Shown here in pieces: positions 40,492 through 48,510 of a stretch of DNA of 64,000 bases. Position 1 is the stretch's first letter. Each line of letters starts with the position of its first letter. Origin of the DNA: Fusicatenibacter_A intestinipullorum (lineage in GTDB: Bacteria; Bacillota; Negativicutes; Acidaminococcales; Acidaminococcaceae). Under the pieces are notes generated by a model. The model ran no database searches. It was given only the letters and a program-made list of their open reading frames with translations, and was not told the DNA's origin. Where the stretch lies: the NCBI GenBank assembly GCA_019117495.1, contig DWZP01000008.1, positions 1-64,000 of the forward strand. Direction: 5' to 3'. The position numbers and the translations under genes were made by a program.

Positions 40492-41868
40492 ATGCCTGCT
40501 TTAACCAGTACTAAAAATAAAACCAAGGATTTAACGCACGGGCCTATCGGCAGGCAGCTGTTTTGGTTTTCGCTGCCGCTTTTTGCGGGCAGTTTAATTC
40601 AGCAGCTTTACAGCACTGTCGATTTAATTTTCGTCGGGCGTGTTTTGGGCAAGGACGCGGCCGCCGCAGTAGGCGCCAGCACTTTTATTATCATCATTAT
40701 ACTGGGCTTTTTTATTGGTCTTTCCGTTGGCATAGGCGTTATAGCCGCACGCGAATTTGCCCGCGGCGAGTTTGAAAATCTCAGCCGCGTTGTTCACTGC
40801 ACGGCGGGGCTTACCATAATATTTTCTATTGTGTTTACCATACTGGGCATAATATTTGCGCCAACTGTTTTGGAGCTGATGAACACTCCGCCCGAAATTA
40901 TGCACTGGGGCACGGTTTACATCCGCATGTTTATGCTGAGCCTGTTTTCCATTGTAAGTTATAACGTTGGCAGCGGTATTTTAAGGGCTTTGGGCAATTC
41001 GCTTTCGCCGATGATTTATCAGCTTATAGGCGGCATAGCCAATGTTATAGGCAATTTTTTGTTTGTATATTACTGGAACTTTGGTATTTCAGGTTCTGCC
41101 ATGGCAACGGTTGTTTCGCAGACACTGGCGGCAGGGCTTGTAATTTACCATTTATATAATATGGACGCGCGCTACTGCCTGCGTTTTAAAAAGATTACCC
41201 TTGATTTGCCGCTGGCACGGGAGATTTTCCGCATCGGCATACCGGCAGCCATTCAAACTATTGTAATTACGCTTTCTAACATTGTTGTGCAAACCAATAT
41301 TAACGGGCTGGGCGTAAACAGTATTGCGGCTTACGCAGCTTATTTTAAGGTAGAAAACGTTATTTACCTGCCCATTATGGCACTTGGGCAGGCCTGCTCC
41401 ACCTTTATCAGCCAGAACGTGGGCGTTGGCAAAATTATGCGCAGCAAGCGCGGAACTGCCATTTCCATTTATTTCGGCCTTGCGGTTACTGCAGTAAGCA
41501 TCAGCCTGGTGCTGTTTTTTGCAGATTTTGCTTTCGGCATGTTTACAGACGACGCCGAGGTTATCGCTATCGGCAGCAGCATTGCCTTTGTTATTATGCC
41601 GTTTTACTTTTTATATGTTTTCCTCGAGGTGCTTGCTTCGTCAATCCGCGGCAGCGGCAGCACTTTGCCGACGATGTTTATTATTCTGGTAAATATGTGC
41701 GTTATCCGCATAGGTGTATTAAAATTAATTATGTATTTTAACCCCACTGCGGACGGCGTGGCCTGGGTATATCCCATTACGTGGGTGTTTACCGTTGCCT
41801 GCCTGTACTGGTATTACAGAAGCGAACGCTGGAACCCGGTTAAGGTTCTTGCCAAGCCTGCCGTTTAG
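40492..41868 (+). CDS. MATE family efflux transporter
   Basis: A 458-residue inner-membrane protein with twelve hydrophobic segments in two MATE halves. Marks are GPIGRQLFWFSLPLFAGSLI at the N-terminus, STVDLIFVGRVLG near 42 and NGLGVNSIAAYAAYFKVENV near 272. It exports drugs or metabolites in exchange for Na+ or H+. AGGAG lies before the ATG. Monocistronic with a strong terminator; the substrate is unknown. Confidence 0.93.
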   Translation: MPALTSTKNKTKDLTHGPIGRQLFWFSLPLFAGSLIQQLYSTVDLIFVGRVLGKDAAAAVGASTFIIIIILGFFIGLSVGIGVIAAREFARGEFENLSRVVHCTAGLTIIFSIVFTILGIIFAPTVLELMNTPPEIMHWGTVYIRMFMLSLFSIVSYNVGSGILRALGNSLSPMIYQLIGGIANVIGNFLFVYYWNFGISGSAMATVVSQTLAAGLVIYHLYNMDARYCLRFKKITLDLPLAREIFRIGIPAAIQTIVITLSNIVVQTNINGLGVNSIAAYAAYFKVENVIYLPIMALGQACSTFISQNVGVGKIMRSKRGTAISIYFGLAVTAVSISLVLFFADFAFGMFTDDAEVIAIGSSIAFVIMPFYFLYVFLEVLASSIRGSGSTLPTMFIILVNMCVIRIGVLKLIMYFNPTADGVAWVYPITWVFTVACLYWYYRSERWNPVKVLAKPAV

Positions 41869-41883
41869 TTTATTAAAAAATTT

Positions 41884-41938
41884 AACCCCGCATACATACA
41901 GCAGCAATTTATTTGCCGTATGTGTACGGGGTTTATTT
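41884..41938. terminator. Bidirectional terminator after the MATE gene
   Basis: AACCCCG/CGGGGTT arms (41884-41890 with 41927-41933), extended by ATACATAC/GTATGTGT pairing. TTTATTTTT follows on the plus strand. Also ends the convergent ABC operon. Confidence 0.75.
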
Positions 41939-42679
41939 TTATTGGTTTTTTAAGCTTTTATAAATATAGTGGCAGGCACCAAAAAGCAGCACCGCATAAA
42001 CAAGCAGTATTGCCGCCGAAATTATGCTGAAGGACGCGCCGCTGTTAATGGCACGCAAAAGGCTGCTGGCGTGCGTTAAGGGCAAAAGCTCTATAACAAA
42101 CGCTGCAGCGTGCGGCAGCCTGTCGGTTTTAAAAAAGGTGCCGCATAAAAAAGACATTGGCAAAAGCAGGTATGTGTTAAAGCGCGCCATGTCTTCAAAA
42201 TTGCGTACTATAAGGGCTGCGCAAAAACCTGCTTCGGCAAAAATTACGCAGTTTAACGCCAAAACTGCTATAAACAAAGGCGTAAGGGCAAGTTTTGCGC
42301 CAAAAAGCCATGCCAGCACTACAATAATTGACGATGAAATAAGCCCGCGCAGCACTGCCGCCAAAATTTTGCCAATTATAAACCCGGAGGCGGAAATAGG
42401 CGCCAGCAGGTATTCTTCAAGCGATTTATGGTATACCCTTTCCGTGCACAGCGGCGTAAGGCTGTTAAAGGCAATGTTCATGGAATTTAACGCCAAAATG
42501 CCCGGCACGATAAAATCGAGATATGAACCGCCGCCCGTGTTAACGCTGCGGGCAAGGCCCCATCCGAAAGCCACCATATAAAGCACCGGCGCAACCATGC
42601 GGCTTAAGATAAATTTTAACAGTCTGTGGCGCAGCACAATCCAGTCGCGCCAAAATACCGTTGCTATATCCTGTATCAT
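41939..42679 (-). CDS. ABC-2 type transporter permease
   Basis: A 246-residue permease with six membrane segments and the ABC-2 membrane family shape (LSRMVAPVLYMVAFGWGLAR; GGGSYLDFIVPGILALNSM). It is NodJ/DrrB-like, so an exporter. The start overlaps the stop of the ATPase gene by 4 bp. It is the last gene of the riboswitch-controlled cbiK operon, but nothing in it identifies the cargo. Confidence 0.85.
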   Translation of the reverse strand: MIQDIATVFWRDWIVLRHRLLKFILSRMVAPVLYMVAFGWGLARSVNTGGGSYLDFIVPGILALNSMNIAFNSLTPLCTERVYHKSLEEYLLAPISASGFIIGKILAAVLRGLISSSIIVVLAWLFGAKLALTPLFIAVLALNCVIFAEAGFCAALIVRNFEDMARFNTYLLLPMSFLCGTFFKTDRLPHAAAFVIELLPLTHASSLLRAINSGASFSIISAAILLVYAVLLFGACHYIYKSLKNQ

Positions 42680-43539
42680 TTTATTGCCCTTCCCGTAAGT
42701 TCTATAAATACATCTTCCAGATTGGTGCGGCGTATAAAGGCGGCGCTGTCAAGCTCTGCCGCAAAGGCCGCCGCTTCGCTGCGCTGCGCAAAAAAGCGGT
42801 ACTGCCTTGCACCGTCTGCGTCCCATTCGGCTGTAAAGCTGCCAAGCTGCCTGCAAAGTTCCGTTGGGCTGCCTGTTTTTACCAGCCTGCCGTCGTTTAT
42901 AACGGCAACTCTGCCGCATAAATTTTCGGCTTCTTCTATATAATGGGTTGTAAGCACAACGGTTACGCCTTCGCGGTGCAGGGTGCGTATCAAATCCCAT
43001 ATGCGGCGGCGTACCTGCGGGTCAAGCGCAACGGTAGGCTCGTCCAGAAAGAGCACTTTTGGGCGGTGTATTAACGCGCGCACTATCAAAAGGCGGCGCT
43101 TCATTCCGCCTGAAAGCGCCTTTATGCTTTCTCTGCGCCGCTCCTGCAAGCCAACATACTCCAGCAGTTCATCTATGCGGGCATGGCGTTCTTTTTCGGG
43201 CAGATGGTGCAGCCGCCCGTGCAGCTCCATGTTTTCCCATACGGTTAAATCCTGGTCAAAATTAATGTGCTGCGGCACTACGCCGATTTGCGATTTTACA
43301 AAGGTTTCGTTGGCAAAAGCGTTTTTGCCGTCATATAAAATTTCGCCGCCGCAGGGGCGCATAAGCATTGCCAGCATGCTTACAAGCGTTGTTTTGCCTG
43401 CCCCGTTAGGGCCCAAAAGGCCAAAAATTTCTCCGTCATTTATTGCAAGGCTTAAATTATCTATGGCTGTCTTAACCGTTTTGCCGCCGTTTTTGCCTTT
43501 TGTTTTAAATTGCTTTTTTAAATTAATAATTTCTATCAT
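42676..43539 (-). CDS. ABC transporter ATP-binding protein (exporter type)
   Basis: A 287-residue ATPase. Walker A is GLLGPNGAGKTTLVSML near 39, the signature is LSGGMKRRLLIVRALIHRP near 139 and Walker B is VLFLDEPTVALDP. It belongs to the DrrA/NodI class, which pairs with ABC-2 permeases such as the overlapping downstream gene. The C-terminal 70 residues form an accessory domain. Confidence 0.9.
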   Translation of the reverse strand: MIEIINLKKQFKTKGKNGGKTVKTAIDNLSLAINDGEIFGLLGPNGAGKTTLVSMLAMLMRPCGGEILYDGKNAFANETFVKSQIGVVPQHINFDQDLTVWENMELHGRLHHLPEKERHARIDELLEYVGLQERRRESIKALSGGMKRRLLIVRALIHRPKVLFLDEPTVALDPQVRRRIWDLIRTLHREGVTVVLTTHYIEEAENLCGRVAVINDGRLVKTGSPTELCRQLGSFTAEWDADGARQYRFFAQRSEAAAFAAELDSAAFIRRTNLEDVFIELTGRAIK

Positions 43540-43540
43540 A

Positions 43541-44326
43541 TTATTTGTTCCTTAACGCAAAAGGAAAAATTACTTCATCCTGCGCACCGTTTTTGTATAC
43601 TGCGGCTTCAACGCCAAAAACTTCCGCCAGATTGGGCGGAGTAATTATTTCTGCCGGGCAGCCGCCTGCAAAAACGCCCTTGTTTTTTATTATAACAACG
43701 TCATCCGCATAAAGCCGGGCGTGGTTTATATCGTGTATTACCATAATAACCGTCATGTTTTCCTGCGCGTTAAGTTCGGTAATAATCTGCATAATTTCCA
43801 GCTGATGCGCAATATCAAGGTAAGTTGTTGGTTCGTCAAGCAAAAGAATCTGCGGCTGCTGCGCCAGTGCCATAGCAATCCACGCACGCTGGCGTTCACC
43901 GCCGGAAAGCGTTGCCACAAAACGCCCGGCAAGATGCGCAATATGCGTTTTCTGCATGGCGGTTTCAATAATTTCCGCATCGTTTTTGCCTTCGCGCTTA
44001 AAAAGCGAGCGGTACGGAAAACGCCCGCAGGCAACAAGCTCGCGCACCGTTAAATCGGCCGGAGCCGTTACGCCCTGCGGCAAAATGGCAAGCAATTCCG
44101 CAATTTTGCGCCGCGGCATGTTTTTCATATCGGCGCCGTTTAACAGCACTTTGCCGCTGTAATTGCGGTTTAACCCTGCCACAGCCCGCAAAAGCGTAGA
44201 TTTGCCGCAGCCGTTGGGGCCTATGATGGCAGTGCGTTTTCCTTCGCGGAAGTTTATATTAATATTTTGCAAAATAGTGTTTTTGCCTATGGCAATGCTT
44301 AAATTTTGTACCGAAACAGAAGCCAT
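43541..44326 (-). CDS. ABC transporter ATP-binding protein (FecE/BtuD type)
   Basis: A 261-residue ATPase for iron-siderophore, haem or cobalamin-type importers. Walker A is IIGPNGCGKSTLLRAVAGL near 36, the signature is LSGGERQRAWIAMALAQQ near 142 and Walker B is ILLLDEPTTYLD. It lies 1 bp downstream of the FecCD permease gene and powers that permease. Confidence 0.92.
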   Translation of the reverse strand: MASVSVQNLSIAIGKNTILQNININFREGKRTAIIGPNGCGKSTLLRAVAGLNRNYSGKVLLNGADMKNMPRRKIAELLAILPQGVTAPADLTVRELVACGRFPYRSLFKREGKNDAEIIETAMQKTHIAHLAGRFVATLSGGERQRAWIAMALAQQPQILLLDEPTTYLDIAHQLEIMQIITELNAQENMTVIMVIHDINHARLYADDVVIIKNKGVFAGGCPAEIITPPNLAEVFGVEAAVYKNGAQDEVIFPFALRNK

Positions 44327-44327
44327 T

Positions 44328-45341
44328 TTACAACTCCTTTCTCAGTAAAAACAAAAAGAAAGGTGCGCCGAGCGCTGCCATAAAAATGCCCACCGGCAGT
44401 TCAAGCGGTGCAAAAGCCACACGGGCCAGCGTATCGCTGTAGGTTACAACGGCTATGCCCAAAAGTGCAGACGACGGAATTAAAAAGCGGTAGTCCGAAC
44501 CTGTTAAAAGCCGCACCGTATGCGGAACAATAAGCCCCACAAACCCGAGCAGCCCGGCAACGGAAACTGCGCTTGCCGCAAGCAGCGCGCCAATAGCCGT
44601 AAAAACAAGCCGCACAAGCTCAACATTTACGCCAAGCCCTTTGGCTACGTCATCGCCAAGCTGCAAAATGTTTAAATAGCGCGCCCCGCAAACCGCAAGC
44701 ATAAACCCAATAACCGCATAGGGCAGTATAATTTCAACATGGGGCCATGAACGTGCCGCAAGGCCGCCTACCATCCACATCAGCGCGCCGTGTACCCTGT
44801 CGCTGTAAAGCACAAGTATGGCCGAAATGCCCGCGCCCAGAAAGCTTGATACGGCAACGCCTGCCAGCACAATACGCAGCGGGCGGATGCCGTTTTTCCA
44901 CGCCAGAATATAAATGCAGGCTGCGGCAAGCATGGCGCCGCAAAACGCAGTTGGTACAATTAAATATTCCAACGCCGGAAACAGAACTATAACAAAAATG
45001 CCTGCCAGCCCCGCGCCGGAAGAAATGCCGATAATATGAGGGTCTGCCAGCGGATTTTTCATTACCGCCTGCAATACCGCACCGCTGACTGCAAGGTTCA
45101 TGCCCACAAGCGCTGCCACAATGGCTCTTGGCAGACGTATGTTCAGCAAAATCTGGCGGCTGGCATTATCTCCGCCGCCATTTAAAATATCGCCCAGGGC
45201 AGATACCGGTATTGCCACCGCACCGCTGAGCACGCTGCACAAAAAACCGCCTGCCGCCAAAACAGCAAATGCCGCAAGCATTAAAACGCGCCATTTTTCT
45301 ATTGCCATACCAAATTTTTTATGTTCGTTTACAGCATTCAT
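44328..45341 (-). CDS. FecCD/BtuC-family ABC permease
   Basis: A 337-residue permease with about nine to ten membrane helices. Family marks are NIRLPRAIVAALVGMNLAVS near 68 and LLGFVGLIVPHTVRLLTGSD near 272. The ATG at 45341 is preferred over TTG 45347 for its AGGA spacing. The importer probably carries a corrinoid, cobalt complex or siderophore; the cobalamin riboswitch favours corrinoid or cobalt. Confidence 0.92.
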   Translation of the reverse strand: MNAVNEHKKFGMAIEKWRVLMLAAFAVLAAGGFLCSVLSGAVAIPVSALGDILNGGGDNASRQILLNIRLPRAIVAALVGMNLAVSGAVLQAVMKNPLADPHIIGISSGAGLAGIFVIVLFPALEYLIVPTAFCGAMLAAACIYILAWKNGIRPLRIVLAGVAVSSFLGAGISAILVLYSDRVHGALMWMVGGLAARSWPHVEIILPYAVIGFMLAVCGARYLNILQLGDDVAKGLGVNVELVRLVFTAIGALLAASAVSVAGLLGFVGLIVPHTVRLLTGSDYRFLIPSSALLGIAVVTYSDTLARVAFAPLELPVGIFMAALGAPFFLFLLRKEL

Positions 45342-45352
45342 AACCAAAAATC

Positions 45353-46303
45353 CTATTCAAATTTTTCCGGATAAGCTAATTTAGCCATATATTCTGCCGC
45401 CTGCGGGTATTTTATGCCGGGGCTTAACAAAAACAGCTCCTGCGGCAAAAAGTAAACATGCCCGCTGCGCACTGCCGCCAGGCTTTGCCAGGCCGGGCTT
45501 GCGCTGATGCTTTTCAGCATGGCGTCCTGCACGGTTTCCAGCTTGCCCATGCTGGTAATGTAAATAATATCGGGGTTGGCGGCAACGAGTGTTTCCAAAC
45601 TGTAAGGCGCCGCCGTAGAATTGTTTTCCAAGGGCATGCTGCCTGCGGCGATATTGGTAAAGCCCAGCAGCTGTGCCGTACTGCCCGCAATGCTGCCTTC
45701 AAGCTGCACCGTTACGTTCTGCGCCGTGCTGTGCAATATGGCAATGCGCTTGCTTTCCTGCGGCATTTTTGCCTTCACGGCGGCAATGCGTTCATCCATG
45801 TCTTTATTAAGTTCTTCTGCTTTTGCTTCATTACCGGTTATTTTGCCCAATACGCTTACGGTATTTTTTACCTGCGCGTAAGTACGCATTTCCAAAACTA
45901 TAACCGGAATATTATTTTCTTCAAAATTATGCACGAATTTATCGTTCATGTCTTTATAGCAAATTACCAGGTCAGGCTGAGCGGCAATTACTTTTTCGAT
46001 ATTAACATTATAAACGTTGCCTACCTCCGGCAGCGCTTTATATTTTTCGCTGATGCCCGTTTTTGCCGCCACGCGGGCTGCAAGGCCTGCATTAAGCTTT
46101 TCCAGCGGTTCTAAAAAAGAAGCTGAAAGCGGCACGATTTTTTGCGGCACGTCTTTTAAGCTTACTGTTCTTCCGTTATCGTCCGTTACCGTAATTTTGG
46201 CGGCGGTGTCTTTTGGCATGCTGCTTTTGCTGCTGCCGCATCCGGCAAGGGCAAACATTGCCGTTAAAAGTATTAAACCGGTTATAAACAAGTATTTTTT
46301 CAT
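45353..46303 (-). CDS. Metal/corrinoid ABC substrate-binding lipoprotein (BtuF/FhuD-like)
   Basis: A 316-residue lipoprotein with a signal peptide and lipobox ALAGC (Cys19). The TroA/BtuF fold follows: IVPLSASFLEPLEKLNAGLA, then VEKVIAAQPDLVICYKDM-like strands and the C-terminal AAVRSGHVYFLPQELF. ATG 46303 has AAGGA upstream; the frame's earlier ATG at 46369 lies inside an intercistronic hairpin. It delivers ligand to the FecCD permease gene 11 bp downstream. Confidence 0.9.
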   Translation of the reverse strand: MKKYLFITGLILLTAMFALAGCGSSKSSMPKDTAAKITVTDDNGRTVSLKDVPQKIVPLSASFLEPLEKLNAGLAARVAAKTGISEKYKALPEVGNVYNVNIEKVIAAQPDLVICYKDMNDKFVHNFEENNIPVIVLEMRTYAQVKNTVSVLGKITGNEAKAEELNKDMDERIAAVKAKMPQESKRIAILHSTAQNVTVQLEGSIAGSTAQLLGFTNIAAGSMPLENNSTAAPYSLETLVAANPDIIYITSMGKLETVQDAMLKSISASPAWQSLAAVRSGHVYFLPQELFLLSPGIKYPQAAEYMAKLAYPEKFE

Positions 46304-46345
46304 GGCTGTGTTCCTTAAAATAAGTATTTTTATAAAAGCACAATT

Positions 46346-46373
46346 AGCTATGCGGCACAAAGGCCGCATAGCT
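46346..46373 (-). repeat. Perfect 11-bp intercistronic hairpin between cbiK and the binding protein
   Basis: AGCTATGCGGC (46346-46356) pairs perfectly with GCCGCATAGCT (46363-46373) across a 6-nt loop. No immediate U run follows, so it looks like an RNA-processing or stability element or a weak terminator. Confidence 0.65.
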
Positions 46374-46410
46374 GCATTTAAATTATATCACTAACTGTAA
46401 TTTTATTAAA

Positions 46411-47415
46411 TTATTTTTCTGCAACAAGTGCGTCCCATGCTTCGTTGGCATGCTCAACAAACAGGCTGCGCACGTTTTTATTTTCGCCTATTCCGTGAAT
46501 GTAGGTGTTTACTTTAAAGCCTTCTTTTTGCAGAATAGTTTTATGCGAATCTTCTTCATCGCCTGCCATATCGTTGTTGGCATGGTCGCCCGCAACCATC
46601 ATCAGCGGCATTAAAGTTACGTTTTTAACGCCTTTTTCTTTCAGTTTGGGAATAATATTTTCCAGACGTGGCCAGCCTTCAACAGTATAAATCATTACCT
46701 TTCCGCCGTATAAAGCGTCAAGCCTATCCTGCATTACGGCATAATAAGCGTTGGAAGGGTCGGGCGTGCCATGTGCCATTACCAGCACGGCATCTTTTTT
46801 GCCCATTTTGGGAAGCTGCGAACCGATAGCCGCCATAGCTGCTTCCACGTCATCGGCCTGCCCTTCCTGCCCCATCCAGTACATTAAAGGCGTGCCCATG
46901 GTCATCTTTTTAAACTGTGTTTTATACATATCGTAAACGGCTGTTTTATAAGCATATTCCATACCAGGAATTACATCCAGCGAAGTAAGCGCCACGCGGT
47001 TGTAGCCTTCCGCTTTCAGCTGTTCCAAAGCCTGTTCCGGCGTCGGCACCGTAAGGCCTTCGTTGGCTTTTACCCTGTCGATAATGATGTGCGAAGTAAA
47101 TGCCAGCACAACCTTTGTTCCCGGGTGGGCGGCTTTAATTTCGTTTACGGTTGCCTCAATGGTTTTTGCCCTTGTATCGGGGAAAGTAGTGCCGAAGCTC
47201 ATAACAAGAATGGCGTCCTTATCCGGCTGAGCCAAAAGTGCCGGGTCGGTAGTGGTATAAGTACGAACGCCAATCTGCGAAGCCTGCAAAAGCGCAGGCG
47301 TAGGTGCTTTAACTTCTTCACTTAAACTGTAAGCTGCCATAGTAGTTGCCGATACCCCCGTTAAAACCATGCAAGTAATTGATGCTGCCAATAATTTTTT
47401 CCATTTAAACTGCAT
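46411..47415 (-). CDS. cbiK: Exported sirohydrochlorin cobaltochelatase CbiK
   Basis: A 334-residue CbiK-type class II chelatase that inserts Co2+ into sirohydrochlorin. It has a Sec signal peptide (about 1-29, MQFKWKKLLAASITCM onwards), so it acts outside the cytoplasm like the periplasmic CbiK of Desulfovibrio. Catalytic-region marks are ILVMSFGTTFPDTRAKTIEA near 68, VLVMAHGTPDPSNAYYAV near 212 and the metal-site region MMVAGDHANNDMAGDEEDS near 278. ATG 47415 fits AGGA better than TTG 47421. First gene of a riboswitch-controlled six-gene operon. Confidence 0.9.
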   Translation of the reverse strand: MQFKWKKLLAASITCMVLTGVSATTMAAYSLSEEVKAPTPALLQASQIGVRTYTTTDPALLAQPDKDAILVMSFGTTFPDTRAKTIEATVNEIKAAHPGTKVVLAFTSHIIIDRVKANEGLTVPTPEQALEQLKAEGYNRVALTSLDVIPGMEYAYKTAVYDMYKTQFKKMTMGTPLMYWMGQEGQADDVEAAMAAIGSQLPKMGKKDAVLVMAHGTPDPSNAYYAVMQDRLDALYGGKVMIYTVEGWPRLENIIPKLKEKGVKNVTLMPLMMVAGDHANNDMAGDEEDSHKTILQKEGFKVNTYIHGIGENKNVRSLFVEHANEAWDALVAEK

Positions 47416-47480
47416 TTTCAATCATCCTTCCTGCGTTATATATTTTCCTGTCTTACAAGGCAGGCAGAAAGCAAAATTTA

Positions 47481-47551
47481 TCAGAACATAAAGTACAGTT
47501 CGGAGAAGATGGTTTGTGCGCTTACACTACTAAAACTAAAGATTTTTTCAT
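47481..47551 (-). pseudogene. Deletion scar of an SLH-type porin gene
   Basis: GGGAGGA and an ATG at 47551 open a nine-codon peptide MKKSLVLVV, much like the porin start MKKTLLLAM at 60676. Within 35 nt another frame reads AQTIFSELYFMF then TGA at 47481-47483, like the porin end QVLWSRLKIMF. TATGTTCTGATAAATT around the stop is identical to the intact porin at 59438. The centre, over 1 kb, is gone. The peptide could instead be a leader peptide, but both ends match a porin. Confidence 0.65.
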
Positions 47552-47565
47552 TGCGGATTCCTCCC

Positions 47566-47625
47566 AAAAATAAAAAATACACAAATTCCGCTGCCTGTGA
47601 AAAAGGAAGCGCAAATTTGTGTATT
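47566..47625 (-). terminator. Riboswitch 1 expression-platform terminator
   Basis: Minus strand AATACACAAATT arm pairs with AATTTGTGTATT (47614-47625 with 47576-47587), followed by a long T-rich run TTTTATTTTTG. It lies between the aptamer and the porin scar. Confidence 0.75.
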
Positions 47626-47659
47626 GTAAAAGCCTTAAATGCACATCACCTGCAACCTT

Positions 47660-47790
47660 GCCGTCCCTCGCAGCAGCCGGAAGCGTTAAGGGCAGCGATC
47701 TGACTTACGCTTTGCAGCGCTCACAGTGGCGTGACCGTGCCGGAATTACACCGGCTTCCCTTGATTTAAGCAATTAAGCACCCTTAACAT
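47660..47790 (-). ncRNA. Cobalamin riboswitch 1
   Basis: Minus strand aptamer with the conserved GGGAAGCCGGTG segment, GCCACTG (47724-47730) and AAGTCAGA (47699-47706). P1 is TTAAGGG/CCCTTAA, and a downstream hairpin (47661-47680) fits the kissing-loop stem. It binds adenosylcobalamin-type corrinoids and normally represses. It controls the porin scar and the cbiK-ABC operon. Confidence 0.9.
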
Positions 47791-47811
47791 ACAATATTAA
47801 CTTATGCAGCT

Positions 47812-47840
47812 ATTATAGCACTTATTACTATTAAGTTCAA
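47812..47840 (-). promoter_or_regulatory. Promoter of riboswitch 1 operon
   Basis: -35 TTGAAC (47835-47840), 17-bp spacer ending AGTGC, -10 TATAAT (47812-47817). Confidence 0.7.
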
Positions 47841-47976
47841 TACATTTTATAACTTTTTTATCAATTAATTTTACAAGCTTTTTGTTTAATTTATGTTTAA
47901 GGTATGTATTTTTATTTGAACATTTATTTAAATAATGCAATATTACTTCGCTTGCTTCAAATTATAAAAAGGTACG

Positions 47977-47997
47977 GTTGACCTCACGTTGACCTCA
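47977..47997. repeat. Tandem direct repeat GTTGACCTCA
   Basis: Two exact 10-bp copies (47977-47986 and 47988-47997) separated by one base, between riboswitch 1 and tRNA-Trp. The function is unknown; the surrounding 47841-48070 holds no gene I can support. Confidence 0.6.
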
Positions 47998-48070
47998 AAG
48001 AGGTGCGGTCTTTTGTCCCCACACAAAAACAAAAAAAGACACAGAACCAGTCTGCGCCTAAGTTTGCAAG

Positions 48071-48146
48071 TGGCAGGGGCAGTAGGAATCGAACCCACAA
48101 CCAACGGTTTTGGAGACCGCTACTCTACCAGTTGAGCTATACCCCT
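48071..48146 (-). tRNA. tRNA-Trp (CCA anticodon)
   Basis: A 76-nt cloverleaf: acceptor AGGGGTA/TGCCCCT, anticodon loop CTCCAAA with CCA, T-loop GTTCGATTC, and an encoded 3' CCA. Last of three tRNAs. Confidence 0.95.
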
Positions 48147-48154
48147 AAATAAAA

Positions 48155-48229
<75 letters not shown>

Positions 48230-48231
48230 AT

Positions 48232-48308
48232 TGGCGACCCGGATGGGACTCGAACCCACGACCTCCGCCGTGACAGGGCGGCATTCTAACCAACTGAACC
48301 ACCGGGCC
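48232..48308 (-). tRNA. tRNA-Asp (GTC anticodon)
   Basis: A 77-nt cloverleaf: acceptor GGCCCGG/CCGGGTC, anticodon loop CTGTCAC with GTC, T-loop GTTCGAGTC, encoded CCA. A substrate for the queuosine genes in this window because its anticodon is GUN-type. Confidence 0.95.
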
Positions 48309-48334
48309 TCATGTCAGTGCCCTGACAGATATAA

Positions 48335-48363
48335 ATATTACCATAAAAATTTATTTAATGCAA
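48335..48363 (-). promoter_or_regulatory. Promoter of the tRNA cluster
   Basis: -35 TTGCAT (48358-48363), 17-bp spacer, -10 TAATAT (48335-48340), with a small hairpin (TGTCAG/CTGACA) before tRNA-Asp. Confidence 0.6.
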
Positions 48364-48510
48364 GCCTTTTTGTAAAATTTTCTTAATTTGCTTTTTTAAT
48401 TTACATGCCGGCGTGCCAAAAATGTTTTTAAGTTTTTTGCAGCCATTTATGCTATAATGTTATTCAGATAATTTACCGTTTCATATTTAACTATACAGGA
48501 GGTTACCTTT

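Noticed and set aside
47949..48070. Prophage attachment remnant next to the tRNAs
   Set aside because: No integrase, no duplicated tRNA end and no element were seen; only a short tandem repeat remains.
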